A DNA stretch of 64,000 nucleotides from CAWBFD01 sp963788115 (GCA_963788115.1 CAWBFD010000004.1:682001-746000); one strand, 5' to 3'. Counted from the stretch's first letter, positions 37,134 to 46,502 are shown. The notes: generated by a model from the letters alone, not told the origin. Numbers and translations: made by a program.

Positions 37134-37601
37134 GTGCCGGGGATCGGCATGGCGGCCGAGGGGATCGTCGCCGCCCCGCCGGAGGACGTATTCGCGTACC
37201 TCGCCCAACTCGGGCACCACTGGCAGCTGACCGATCATCGGGTCGAGGTGCTGAGCCTGGAGCCGCCACCCGGGTCGGGCGACGGCGCCCCGCTCCAGCG
37301 CGGGGCGGTGCGCATGCGCGGCCCGCTGGGGATCGGGCGCACCGCGCGCACGGCCGTGGAGAGCGCGGACCCCCCGCGCGGGCTGAGCGGAAGCGCCACC
37401 CTCGCGGGGGGCACGCTGGCGCGGGTCAACTGGACCCTCAGCCCGGACAGCACCGGCACTCGGGTGCGCCTCTCCGCTCAGGTCGAGTCCGCGAGCGTGC
37501 TCGACCGCGTCCTGCTCGCCCTCGGGGGGCGGGCCTGGATGCAGCGCATGTTCGCCGACGCGCTCGAGCGGCTCGCGACGATATTCGATTCTTCGCACTG
37601 A
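37134..37601 (+). CDS. SRPBCC-family protein (polyketide cyclase/START-like)
   Basis: 155-residue helix-grip-fold protein: AEGIVAAPPEDVFAYLAQLG starts the domain, with the final long helix WMQRMFADALERLATIFD. The middle alternates strands with Gly/Pro turns as expected for a hydrophobic-ligand pocket. GTG 37134 follows the PucR-like gene by five bases. Ligand and function are unknown; such proteins include lipid binders and cyclases. Confidence 0.75.
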   Translation: MPGIGMAAEGIVAAPPEDVFAYLAQLGHHWQLTDHRVEVLSLEPPPGSGDGAPLQRGAVRMRGPLGIGRTARTAVESADPPRGLSGSATLAGGTLARVNWTLSPDSTGTRVRLSAQVESASVLDRVLLALGGRAWMQRMFADALERLATIFDSSH

Positions 37602-37662
37602 CTGTGGAATCGAGCCGCCATATGCGGTCGAATCCCACACTCAACGAGTCGACAGGGTGGAG

Positions 37663-37736
37663 CTCCGGGGGAGGGAATCGAACCCAACTCGCCTTCAGGA
37701 CCAAAACCTGACGTGCTGCCACTACACCACCCCGGA
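37663..37736 (-). tRNA. tRNA-Gln (anticodon TTG)
   Basis: Leftward tRNA of 74 bases. The 7-bp acceptor stem TCCGGGG/CCCCGGA is perfect, the D-arm is GTGTAGTGGCAGCAC, and the 5-bp anticodon stem TCAGG/CCTGA encloses loop TTTTGGT, giving anticodon TTG (reads CAA). The T-loop TTCGATT is normal, but only three T-stem pairs (GGG/CCC) form and the variable region is then seven bases. Removing three bases would restore a normal GAGGG/CCCTC stem. CCA is not encoded. It lies between the SRPBCC gene and glmU on the opposite strand. Confidence 0.9.
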
Positions 37737-37782
37737 TCGGTACCTGAGTCTACGGCCCGCGCACGAGCCTAAATCCCATTCC

Positions 37783-37822
37783 CTGAAGCCTTCGTCCGCC
37801 CCTAGGCGGACAAAGGCTTCAG
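37783..37822. terminator. Long hairpin between tRNA-Gln and glmU
   Basis: 10-bp outer stem CTGAAGCCTT/AAGGCTTCAG, one C/A mismatch, a 7-bp inner stem GTCCGCC/GGCGGAC and a CCTA loop. There is no T-tract. It may stop rightward transcription that would otherwise run antisense through tRNA-Gln into glmU. Confidence 0.5.
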
Positions 37823-37906
37823 CGAACGCGAGACGTGCATGGGCGAGCGCGGCCCGGCGTAGGCGCGTCGGCGCCGAACCCTGCCGATCGGCTCTACGAT
37901 TCGCGG

Positions 37907-39319
37907 GTGAGCCAGGCTCCCACCGTTCTGATCATGGCCGCGGGCGAGGGAACGCGCATGCACTCGGCCATTCCGAAGGTCCTGCATCCGGTCTGCGGGC
38001 GGCCGATGATCGCCTGGCCTGTGCTGGCGGCACGCGCCTCCGGCGCCGGCCGGATCGCGGTGATCGTCCCCCCGGATCGGGATCTAGGGGCCGGCCTCCC
38101 CGACGGGACCGAGACCGTGGTTCAGCCCGTGCCGGACGGCACCGGCGGTGCGGTGCGGGCGGCGATCGAGCTGATCCGCGACGCCGAGACCGTCCTGGTC
38201 GTCCCGGGCGACCATCCGCTGGTGTCGGGGGAGCACCTGACTGCGCTGCTGGAGGCCCATCGTCGCGAGGGGACCGCGGCCACCGTGATGACCGTCGAGC
38301 TCGATCGGCCGGGCACCTATGGCCGGGTCGTACGCGACTCCGATGGGTCCGTGGCGAGCATCGTCGAGACCAAGCACTCCGAGGGCGTGGCACCTGACCT
38401 GCTCGCGATCCGCGAGATCAGCACCAGCACCTTCGTCTTCGCCGCCGAGCCCCTGGCGGGCGCGCTCGAGCGCCTTCGCAACGACAACGCTGCGGGGGAG
38501 TACTACCTGGGGGACGTGCTCCCTCTCCTGCGTCGCGAGGGGCACCGCGTCGGCGCTTACGCGGCGCCCGACCCCGCCGCCAGTCTCGGCGTCAACAGCC
38601 GCGCCGACCTGGCGCTCGCCGCCGCCGAGGCCCGCCGGCGCATCCTCGAGCGCCACATGCTGGCCGGGGTCACGATCACCGATCCCGCCGCCGCCTGGAT
38701 CGACGCCGACGTCGAGATCGAGCCGGACACCACGATCGAGCCCGGCTCGGCCCTGCGCGGCGCAACCCGCGTCGGCCGGGGGGCGGTCGTCGGTCCCCAT
38801 ACGACCCTGATCGACTCCACCCTCGGCCCCGAGACGACGGTGATCCACTCCTACCTTCAGCAGTGCGACGTCGCCGACCGCTGCACCATCGGTCCGTTCG
38901 CCTACCTCCGCCCGGGGGCGGTCCTGCGAGCCGGCGCCAAGGCCGGCACCTTCGTCGAGATCAAGAACTCGGAGATCGGCGAGGGCGCGAAGGTGCCACA
39001 CCTCTCCTACGTCGGCGACGCCGATGTCGGCCCCGGGGCCAACCTAGGCGCCTCCACGATCACCGCCAATTACGACGGCTTTCGCAAGAACAGGACGAAA
39101 ATCGGGGAAGGTGCGAGGATCGCCGTGCACACCTCCCTGGTCGCGCCGGTCACCGTCGGCGATCGCGCTTACACTGGCGCTGGCGCGGTGATCCGCAAGG
39201 ATGTCCCGCCGGGAGCGCTAGGGGTCACGCGGGCCGAGCAACGCAACATCGAGGGCTACGCCGAGCGCAAGGCGAGGCGGGCCGGAGAGGCGAGAGAGGA
39301 AGGGAGCCGGGACAAGTGA
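37907..39319 (+). CDS. glmU: Bifunctional UDP-N-acetylglucosamine pyrophosphorylase / glucosamine-1-P acetyltransferase
   Basis: Makes UDP-GlcNAc in two steps: acetyl-CoA-dependent acetylation of GlcN-1-P (C-terminal beta-helix) and uridylyl transfer (N-terminal domain). LIMAAGEGTRMHSAIPKVLH is the uridylyltransferase loop; DGTGGAVRAA and VVPGDHPLVS are present. The left-handed helix has LRPGAVLRAGAKAGTFVEIK and the catalytic histidine region KVPHLSYVGDADVG. GTG 37907 gives 470 residues; the frame is open upstream without conservation. UDP-GlcNAc feeds peptidoglycan and the WecA-like step. The stop overlaps prs (GTGA). Confidence 0.95.
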   Translation: MSQAPTVLIMAAGEGTRMHSAIPKVLHPVCGRPMIAWPVLAARASGAGRIAVIVPPDRDLGAGLPDGTETVVQPVPDGTGGAVRAAIELIRDAETVLVVPGDHPLVSGEHLTALLEAHRREGTAATVMTVELDRPGTYGRVVRDSDGSVASIVETKHSEGVAPDLLAIREISTSTFVFAAEPLAGALERLRNDNAAGEYYLGDVLPLLRREGHRVGAYAAPDPAASLGVNSRADLALAAAEARRRILERHMLAGVTITDPAAAWIDADVEIEPDTTIEPGSALRGATRVGRGAVVGPHTTLIDSTLGPETTVIHSYLQQCDVADRCTIGPFAYLRPGAVLRAGAKAGTFVEIKNSEIGEGAKVPHLSYVGDADVGPGANLGASTITANYDGFRKNRTKIGEGARIAVHTSLVAPVTVGDRAYTGAGAVIRKDVPPGALGVTRAEQRNIEGYAERKARRAGEAREEGSRDK

Positions 39320-40347
39320 GCGTGATCGAGGAGGCCCCCCAGGTGATGAGCTCGATCCCTCAGGACTACACCAAGCGCTTGATGGTCTTCGGCGGTCGGT
39401 GCTCGATGGAGCTGGCCGCGAAGATTGCCGATCGCCTCGACGTCGACCTCGGCCAGGTCGATCTCCGCACGTTCGCCGACGGCGAGGTCTACTGCCGCTA
39501 CGAGGAGTCGATTCGCGGGGCCGACGTCTTCCTGGTGCAGTCCACCGCCGCGAACGAAGCGCACGGGATGACCCCCAACGACGCCCTGATGGAGCTTCTG
39601 GTGATGATCGACGCCGCCCAGGGCGCGTCCGCCCACCGGATCATCGCGGTCATGCCCTGGTACGGGTACGCCCGCCAGGACAAGAAGTCGCAGCCCCGCG
39701 AGCCGATCTCGGCCCGCGTGGTCGCCAAGGCGCTCGAGGCGGTCGGCGTCGACCGAGTGCTGACCATGGACCTCCATTCCGGCCAGGTGCAGGGGTTCTT
39801 CGAGGTGCCGGTGGACCACATGACGGCGATGCCGATGCTCACCCAGTACTTCCTCGATCAGGCCTCCAACGAGGAGCTCGTGATCGTCTCCCCGGACGCC
39901 GGCCGGGTGAAGGTGGCTCGCAACTTCGCCCGCAAGATCGGCGTCCACTGGGCCGTGATGGAGAAGGAGCGGCCGGCCCAGCAGGTCGCGGAGATCGGCT
40001 ACGTCGTCGGTGACGTGCAGGGCAAGACCGCGGTCCTCGTCGACGACATGATCGACACTGCGGGCACCCTGTGTGCGGCCGCCCGCACGGTCCGCGACGA
40101 GGGCGCCGCGCGAGTGATCGCCTGCGCCACCCACGGCGTTTTCTCGGCCCCGGCGTTCGAGCGGCTGCCGTACGAGGAGTCCGGGATCGAGCGGATCGTG
40201 GTCACCGACACGATCCCGCTACGTCCCGATGCACCCGAGAACATCGTCGTGCTGCCGACGGCGCCGACCCTGGCCGACTCGATCCGGCGCATCTTCGCCG
40301 ACGACTCGGTCTCGGAGATCTTCGCCGGCGAGAACCAGCTGTTCTAG
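39316..40347 (+). CDS. prs: Ribose-phosphate pyrophosphokinase (PRPP synthase)
   Basis: Makes PRPP from ribose-5-P and ATP for nucleotide, His and Trp synthesis. 343 residues from GTG 39316, which overlaps the glmU stop; ATG 39346 (MSSIPQDYTKRLMVFGG) would give a more standard 333. Motifs: FADGEVYCRYEESIRGADVF, MPWYGYARQDKKSQPREPIS (flexible ATP loop), DLHSGQVQGFF, and the PRPP-binding AVLVDDMIDTAGTL. It ends SVSEIFAGENQLF. A diverged copy of its 3' end lies at 46503-46607, and its last 15 bases plus the next base recur at 52166-52181. In related genomes rplY usually follows; here the next rightward core gene is 20.5 kb away. Confidence 0.96.
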   Translation: MSVIEEAPQVMSSIPQDYTKRLMVFGGRCSMELAAKIADRLDVDLGQVDLRTFADGEVYCRYEESIRGADVFLVQSTAANEAHGMTPNDALMELLVMIDAAQGASAHRIIAVMPWYGYARQDKKSQPREPISARVVAKALEAVGVDRVLTMDLHSGQVQGFFEVPVDHMTAMPMLTQYFLDQASNEELVIVSPDAGRVKVARNFARKIGVHWAVMEKERPAQQVAEIGYVVGDVQGKTAVLVDDMIDTAGTLCAAARTVRDEGAARVIACATHGVFSAPAFERLPYEESGIERIVVTDTIPLRPDAPENIVVLPTAPTLADSIRRIFADDSVSEIFAGENQLF

Positions 40348-40422
40348 CTACACCCGCATGGCCACCGCCCTCGAGCAGGCCCCGCCTCGAGCGGGCCAGC
40401 GCCGCCTAGCGGTCGGATCCAC

Positions 40423-41646
40423 CTAGCCGGGAGGGACAGGCGGTGGGCCCCGTGAGCGGAGTGCCGCGAACATCGGCCGCACTGCGCGGTGGTTTCCGAT
40501 CAGGATGTCGAGCGCGAACATCGCGAATATGACCGCGACCACGACTCGCACCCCGGTCGACGGGAACGCGAACTGGATCGCGAACAGCGCCAGCACGATT
40601 CCGGAGTCGATCCGTTTCGGCGTCAGCGTCGCGAGCCCCGCAACCGCCATCAGCGTCGTCGCAACGGTCAGCGCCACCTCCACCGTCGCGCGAGTGTCCA
40701 GCGGCAGGCTCGAGGGCCCGCCCCCGGCCGCCTGGGCCCAGGGGAGCACCCCGAGCGCGAGCGTCCACTGGGCCACCGACGCGGCGAGGAACACAGCAAG
40801 CCCCAGGCCGGGCCGGCGATTGAGCGCGAGCACCAGCGCGACCACGAACTCGGGTGTCTCGGTCGCCGCCGGCACAATCGACTGGACGAGCAGGTAGGGG
40901 TTGATGCCGAGCGCGGAACCGGTTGTCTGGAGCGCCTCGGTGAATGGGACCGCGACGACCCCGACCACGATCACAGACAGCGTCAGCAGGCCGACCAGCC
41001 ACCGCCGCCGTTGCTGGGCCGGCAGAGCCGCCAGTCCCGCCGAGACGCCGACCACGGCCGGGGGCTCTTCCGGGGTTCCGCCGATCCGCCGCAGGTAGAA
41101 GAGGTAGAGGCAGAAGAGCAGGAGCCCATCGATCAGAGACACCCGGCCGAGCAGGGCCAGCAGGATTCCGTAGAGGGCCGCAACGAACAGGACGGCGAGA
41201 TCGACGCGACGCGCCGGAGCGAGCCTGTAGGCGGCCGAGGGCGCTCGCTCGCCGCGGCGCGCCAACAACCACGCACCCACGACCGGCATCGCAGTCGCTC
41301 CAGTGAGCAGAAGCCGGGTCGCCCCGGTGAGATTGGCGCTGACCAGCGACGTCTGCTGGGTGTAGGCGAAGTGGACCTCGACGACCAGCTCGGGGAGGAT
41401 CGTGACCAGGGTGATCCCGGCCAGGACCATCCCGCCCGAGATCTCTACTTCCGCGGCGTCGGCCGCCCAGGACAGCAACAGGGACGCACCGACGAGCGCC
41501 GCGCCGAGCCCGACCATCGCAAGCGGCGCCGGTACCCGTGCGCCCGCTGCGAGGACGAGCAGGCCCAGCAGCGAGGCCGCGATGGCGACGGCCACCGGCT
41601 GACGCCAGCCATGACTGTCGGGGGTGCGGTGCGGTTCGGTCGCCAA
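40423..41646 (-). CDS. CaCA-family cation (Na+/Ca2+-type) exchanger
   Basis: 407-residue membrane protein with about ten helices and two homologous alpha-repeats: GGMVLAGITLVTILPELVVE in the first half and QSIVPAATETPEFVVALVLA in the second. The acidic residue after Pro (PE in both) is the ion-coordinating position of CaCA exchangers. The preceding Gly-Thr-Ser of classic members is altered, so ion specificity is uncertain. A soluble basic loop lies mid-protein. It starts 16 bases after the UPF0182 gene, so the two form a leftward operon converging on prs. Confidence 0.83.
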   Translation of the reverse strand: MATEPHRTPDSHGWRQPVAVAIAASLLGLLVLAAGARVPAPLAMVGLGAALVGASLLLSWAADAAEVEISGGMVLAGITLVTILPELVVEVHFAYTQQTSLVSANLTGATRLLLTGATAMPVVGAWLLARRGERAPSAAYRLAPARRVDLAVLFVAALYGILLALLGRVSLIDGLLLFCLYLFYLRRIGGTPEEPPAVVGVSAGLAALPAQQRRRWLVGLLTLSVIVVGVVAVPFTEALQTTGSALGINPYLLVQSIVPAATETPEFVVALVLALNRRPGLGLAVFLAASVAQWTLALGVLPWAQAAGGGPSSLPLDTRATVEVALTVATTLMAVAGLATLTPKRIDSGIVLALFAIQFAFPSTGVRVVVAVIFAMFALDILIGNHRAVRPMFAALRSRGPPPVPPG

Positions 41647-41662
41647 CGACTACCCCACCGTC

Positions 41663-44600
41663 CTATGGGCCCTCCCCCGGCTCGGAGCGGGGTTTGCGCA
41701 CCTTGATCTGCGTCGACTGCTCGACTGCGTGGCCATCGGTATCGCGGACGACGATCCGAAGCTCCGTGGAGCCGGCCTCTTGCGGAACCCAGTTGATCGC
41801 GCCGCGACCCGTTCGCACCTGACGGCGCCAGGTCAAGCCGCTCGCGCGTCCGGATTCGATGTGGAGAGTCTCGGTGGCGGCGTTGGTGACCCTGAATTCG
41901 ATCCGCACCGGGACACCGACCGTCGGCTCCTGTGGAAGCGCACCGACCAGCAGGGTCGGCCCTCCGCTGGGAGGACCCCGCCCGACCGACAATTGGCTCG
42001 TATCGGTGGTCACGCTCCCGTCGAGGCCGCGCGCCTCGATCCGAACCTGAAAGCGCCCCGGCTCCCTTGGGACCCATCGGACAAGCGCCGTCCCGGTGCG
42101 CACCCGGAGCCGCTTGGACAGGACCGTCCCTGTCTCGGACTTGATCTGGATCCGCTCGGTCAGCCCATTCGTCACGCGCAATCGGAGCGGAACGGTGCGG
42201 TGGACCACCAGCCGGCCTGGAACCCGCAGGAGCTCGACGGCGGGAGGACGGTTGAGCGCTTGGCGCAGCGCCGCCTTCAGCGTGTCGCCGATCCCCGCGC
42301 GGCCGTTCAGGAACACGGTTATGCCGAACTTCGTCGCGATGCCGCGGCCACTCGATACGTCGTAAACCGTCTGTATCTGCATCATCCCGCCGGCGAAGAA
42401 CACGACGTGCGGGTTGCCGAGCCAGATCGTGTCGACCGACGACTTGCCGACGTCGCTGAGCTCCTTGTTGCGCACCCCGAGCGAGCCGGCTATTCGCGGC
42501 GTCAGGAACACCAGCCGGCTCACCTGCGCAGGCCCGAGCGTGACGCGCTCGCGCGGGAGGCTCCGCGAGGACAGCTTGGGCTCGCCCTGGTGGCCAATCC
42601 ATCCGTCCAGAGTCGCGACGAGGTTCTGCCCGTCGCGGGGGCTGTAGTAGGCCGATCGCAGGAGATGCGGCTGGTCCGCACCCGCGGGCGTGCCGAAGCG
42701 GTAGGAGGGGCGCAGTGTGTTTCGGAGCTCGTCGACGTCGCTCTCGTCGAAGCGAATGTTTCCGACCACCTCGATGGGACCGGCCAGGCTCGTCGGCATC
42801 GACCATCTATCTGCGGCGCTGGAAAACGCCGTGGGATCGGTGATGTGAAACCGCTGATAGAGGCGGGCCTGAACGTCGAACAGCGCGGGCGGATAGCGCA
42901 GGCGGTTACGGATCCCCTGGGGCATCCGTGAGATCGATTCGAACAGTGAAGGGAACGCGGCCCTCCAGGCGCGGAGGATCGGCTCCCGCCGATCGGTTGC
43001 GTAGAGATGCACGCGTCCCGAGTAGGCGTCGACGGTCGCCTGCACCGCGGGTCGCGCGTAGCTGGCCTTCGAGCCGGCGAAGCTGATGCGCTGCGAGTAC
43101 GGATACGAGTCGCTCACCGTGTAGCCGGCGGCCAGGAAGAGGATTCGACCCCCTACGATGAGCGCCGCCGGGTCAGGGTCCCATCTCAGAAACGGCGCCA
43201 GGGTGCGCAGCCGGTCCAGCACATCGCGGTGGAGGATGATCCGCGATCGATCTGTGAACTCGTTTGAGACCAGCAGCGGCAGCGAGTTGAGCCGGAGCGC
43301 GAACGCCGCCCGTCGCAGCGGGCTCGAAAGCGCAATCCCGCCGGAGCCGCTGTAGTGGTATGTCGGCCGCCCGGCATCCGCGGCTGTGGGGCGGTCGAAC
43401 TCGGGCCGATGCGTGTTTACTGCCACCCACTCTGGCGCGTCCGGCTGCTGTCGGCCGAAGTAGATGCGTGGCTGGCGGACCGGGAGCGCCCGGTCGTCTG
43501 GGACGGGCCCGCCGGTGCGATCGAACCGAGTGCCGGAGAAGCGGAAGGCTCCGAACCCATGCGTGTAGACCAGGCGGCTGTTGTTCCACCCTCGGCCGGA
43601 TCCCTGCACGTGGTCGACGTCTACCTCGCGCTCGCCGATCAGGGTCAGGCGCGAACCGCCCGGACGCGGGACGGCGTCGAGGGTGGGCTCCGCGGGCCGG
43701 TAGAACGGCGTCTCGCTCGCAAGCTGCTCCATCTGGAGGTGGAGGATGTCCGTGTCCCATAGCTGGACGTTGCCGAGGAGGTGCCCCTCGTCCCTGATGT
43801 CGGCGGACGTGATCCTCTCCTTGGGGACGAAGCGGTGGACGTCGACGCCTGCGAGCCCGAACGCGTGCCGGGTGCCGGCGATCGCGTGCTGTAGGAACGG
43901 CGCCTCCCTGACGACAGGGTTGTTGTTGACCACGTAGCGCTGGACGAGCGTCGGTGCCCACGACTCGGAGACGATCGCGACGACTGCCAGTGCGGCCAGT
44001 GGGAAGATCGCCGCCCGTTTCGCGCCCACCATCCGACCGCGGGAAGCGAGGAACGGTGCCGCCGCGAGCCCGATGGCTGACGCGACTGCGCCATAGGAGA
44101 GGAGCCGCAGGCCGAGCAGCCGGACGTGTGCGTCGGTGTAGTGGGGCCCGGGGAATGCCTGGCTCTGTCCTGGGCTTGGTTGCGCCAGCTCGGCTGTGAA
44201 GGTCGCCAAGTGGACGCGCCAAGCGAGCAGGAGCAGAGCGAGGCTCCCCAGCAGCGCGAGGTGGACCTGCGCGGGATGAGTGGCCCTCAGCGGCCGCCGG
44301 CTGACCGCGCCCGTGTGCACGTGGACGAGGAGCGCTAGGACCGCACCCATCGCCACGAGGAGGATGAGCAGGTTGGAGAGGTGCACGTAGAAAGGCAGGG
44401 AGAAGACGAAGAAGCCCACATCGCGGTGATGGAGCGGATCCTCGATTCCGAACGGCTGCCGGTGCAGCCACAGCAGGTATTCCTGCCAGCCGCCTCTCGC
44501 CCCCCAACCGAGGATCGCGGCGATGAGCGCGCTTCCCCAGACGGCAGCGGGGATAGAGCGCAGGGAGAATGAGGATGGAGCGTGCCTGATCGCAAGCCAT

Positions 44601-44920
44601 GCATTGCCGATCAGGAACGAGGCCGTCAGCCCGCCAACCACGACCATGAGCAATAACTTCACTTCCTGAGTGCGGATGAAGATGTCCTCTTGGCCGAGTT
44701 CGCGGAACCAGAGGAGGGTCGGGAGGATCTGCGACACGACCGCAGCGACCAACAGCGGCAGGCCGACAATGCCCAAGACGATGAACGTGCGGATGCGCGG
44801 CTTGACCGCGGTTGTCGCGGCTGTTCGCAGGAACCGCGCCACGCGCTGCAGCGACGATTCGGCGCCCAAACGCCACCGCTCGCGTCGACCGAGCTCTGGA
44901 GCGTCGCGTCCGCGTGGCAT
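41663..44920 (-). CDS. UPF0182 family membrane protein with C-terminal Ig-like repeats
   Basis: 1085 residues. The N-terminal third has about seven membrane helices (for example FIVLGIVGLPLLVAAVVSQI and LLLMVVVGGLTASFLIGNAW). The long extracytoplasmic region has UPF0182 features such as LVYTHGFGAFRFSG, YYSPRDGQNLVATLDGWIGH and RPSYRFGTPAGADQPHLLR. Residues about 893-979 and 986-1074 are two tandem, mutually similar beta-sandwich-like repeats (RVRTGTALVRWVPREPGRF against RQVRTGRGAINWVPQEAGST). Known UPF0182 proteins usually end in an acidic low-complexity tail. Function unknown. It leads the operon with the cation exchanger. Confidence 0.85.
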   Translation of the reverse strand: MPRGRDAPELGRRERWRLGAESSLQRVARFLRTAATTAVKPRIRTFIVLGIVGLPLLVAAVVSQILPTLLWFRELGQEDIFIRTQEVKLLLMVVVGGLTASFLIGNAWLAIRHAPSSFSLRSIPAAVWGSALIAAILGWGARGGWQEYLLWLHRQPFGIEDPLHHRDVGFFVFSLPFYVHLSNLLILLVAMGAVLALLVHVHTGAVSRRPLRATHPAQVHLALLGSLALLLLAWRVHLATFTAELAQPSPGQSQAFPGPHYTDAHVRLLGLRLLSYGAVASAIGLAAAPFLASRGRMVGAKRAAIFPLAALAVVAIVSESWAPTLVQRYVVNNNPVVREAPFLQHAIAGTRHAFGLAGVDVHRFVPKERITSADIRDEGHLLGNVQLWDTDILHLQMEQLASETPFYRPAEPTLDAVPRPGGSRLTLIGEREVDVDHVQGSGRGWNNSRLVYTHGFGAFRFSGTRFDRTGGPVPDDRALPVRQPRIYFGRQQPDAPEWVAVNTHRPEFDRPTAADAGRPTYHYSGSGGIALSSPLRRAAFALRLNSLPLLVSNEFTDRSRIILHRDVLDRLRTLAPFLRWDPDPAALIVGGRILFLAAGYTVSDSYPYSQRISFAGSKASYARPAVQATVDAYSGRVHLYATDRREPILRAWRAAFPSLFESISRMPQGIRNRLRYPPALFDVQARLYQRFHITDPTAFSSAADRWSMPTSLAGPIEVVGNIRFDESDVDELRNTLRPSYRFGTPAGADQPHLLRSAYYSPRDGQNLVATLDGWIGHQGEPKLSSRSLPRERVTLGPAQVSRLVFLTPRIAGSLGVRNKELSDVGKSSVDTIWLGNPHVVFFAGGMMQIQTVYDVSSGRGIATKFGITVFLNGRAGIGDTLKAALRQALNRPPAVELLRVPGRLVVHRTVPLRLRVTNGLTERIQIKSETGTVLSKRLRVRTGTALVRWVPREPGRFQVRIEARGLDGSVTTDTSQLSVGRGPPSGGPTLLVGALPQEPTVGVPVRIEFRVTNAATETLHIESGRASGLTWRRQVRTGRGAINWVPQEAGSTELRIVVRDTDGHAVEQSTQIKVRKPRSEPGEGP

Positions 44921-44935
44921 TTGCCTAGGGCGTCA

Positions 44936-45019
44936 GCATCCCCTCTTCGCCGTCGCCGGGCTGATCACGAGGCGCTCGGCGATCTCGGCGTTCGAGAGTC
45001 CGAGTGCTAAGTGCCGTGT
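44936..45019 (-). pseudogene. Remnant of a LuxR-type helix-turn-helix
   Basis: A leftward fragment of about 26 codons reads HLALGLSNAEIAERLVISP followed by ATAKRGC and a stop. LGLSNAEIAERLVISPATAK is the recognition region of LuxR/NarL response regulators. It has a stop just upstream, no receiver domain and no complete DNA-binding domain. It lies in a roughly 350-base tract (44921-45273) in which I see no intact gene. Confidence 0.55.
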
Positions 45020-45397
45020 TCAAGGCGAGCTCCCTTCGTCCCCACGGGTCGCTGTCGGCTGAGGCGCGGCTCCGATGCGAGTATTTCAGGTAATCCGGGG
45101 GCCGGTACGTGATCAAGACGACCCCGCCAACCCCCAGAGGACAAGTTCCACCTCAGGGTGTTCGTTGCGCCGGGCGCTGGTCCTCAGCGCGCCGCACATG
45201 AGTGGCCAGCGTCGACAAGCTCACAAGGGCGACCGGCAGACCGGCGGGTTCAGTGAGGTTGATCGCTGCGGGCCTAGCAGCCGAGGTCGCTCGCCACTCT
45301 TTCGGACCGACGACCTTCTGGTTGAGCTTGTCGACGGTGATGTTGTCGGGTCGATGTTGTCGTCGGTGGCTTCGATCTCGTCTTCACCCGATCCCGG

Positions 45398-46224
45398 TCA
45401 ATCGGTGATCTGGGCCCGGCTGACCCCGAATGTGGGCACCGGCTGCCCGTCCTCGTCCTGCCCCCACTGGGGAGGACGCTTGAGCTGAGCCCTGAGCGTG
45501 ACGCTGTCGGCGCCGGCCAAGGCCGTCGTCGCTGCGCGCCCTGGAGTTCCGTTCCGGCTTGGAACACCCGGGTGGTGGCGTCGATGATCCCGATCCCTTC
45601 GCCGCCGGCAAGCTGGGCGGCCTCGGTCGCCAGCCGTTCGGGGACGTCGCATACCTCCTCGATCGAGATCGGCAGCTCGTCGCCGTTGAGACCGTCCGCC
45701 GACGCCTTGAGGGTGATCGTGATCGCGAAGAAGGCGTCGCTGAACCGCGGCACCAGATCTCCGCGCGCGATGCGCAGAGTGCCGGCCCGGCGATCGCCGC
45801 TCGCCGCCAGCCGGGGCTCCTGGGCCGTGATGCAGTCCTGGCCCGGGGCCGGGCCACCGCCGCGGCCGATCTTGGCGGTCTCACAGCCCTTCACCCTGCC
45901 CACGTCGGCCTCGTCGATCCTGCAGAAGTCGCGGCCGGGGCCACCCTTGACCGCACGGTCCCGGCGGCCGTCGAGGGCGTTCAAGTGATCGCCACCACGC
46001 CCTCCCGAGAGTCGATCCCTGCCGCCGCGGCCGTCGACCCGGTCGGCGCCGCCACGGGCCTTGATGTAATCGGCCTTCGCGGTGCCCACGATCCGGTCGT
46101 GGCCGTTGGTGCCGACGATCCGCTTGGCCTCTGCCGACTCCGCCAGGGCGACCGCCAGGGTCGCCACGACGCAGACCGCGGCGAGCGCGAGGGGGCTGGG
46201 AATGCGGGTCGAAGATGAGCTCAT
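45398..46224 (-). pseudogene. Secreted RTX-like (hemolysin-type repeat) protein, frameshifted
   Basis: ATG 46224 has a strong AAAGGAG. The product begins with a signal peptide (PSPLALAAVCVVATLAVALA ending in AESAEA) and a Gly/Asp-rich region resembling degenerate RTX repeats: GTNGHDRIVGTAKADYIKA and GGRDRLSGGRGGDHLNALDG. A second domain follows. Near 45535-45541 the frame shifts by one base: TELQG continues in the next frame as TTALAGADSVTLRAQLKRPP, ending FGVSRAQITD and a stop at 45398. Beyond that, coding-like words (DKLNQKVVGPKEWRA, about 45280-45330) lie in another frame, so the original protein was longer. Calcium binding is inferred from the repeats. Confidence 0.6.
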
Positions 46225-46502
46225 GAGGATCTCCTTTCCGGGACCTCCTGGGGTTTAGGCGACGAACTGCTGGCTCGTCACTGACCATAGTCGCGGGGAC
46301 GCCCGGCACCAAGAGGCATACCCATAATCGGCGACCAGCGGCTTGTGGTCCGATCACAGGCGCAAGCGAGACTGGCGGAGCTGAGCTGACTGCTGCTTTG
46401 GCGTGGTTGGAGCGGCTGAGTGCCCGCCGCTCCGCACTCACTAATCGGCACTGTGACGAGGGCCTCACGCCTCTACCGGCTGAACATGCCCGCGCGACCG
46501 CG

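Noticed and set aside
45202..45408. 68-codon rightward frame
   Set aside because: No SD or domain; it overlaps coding-like fragments on the other strand.
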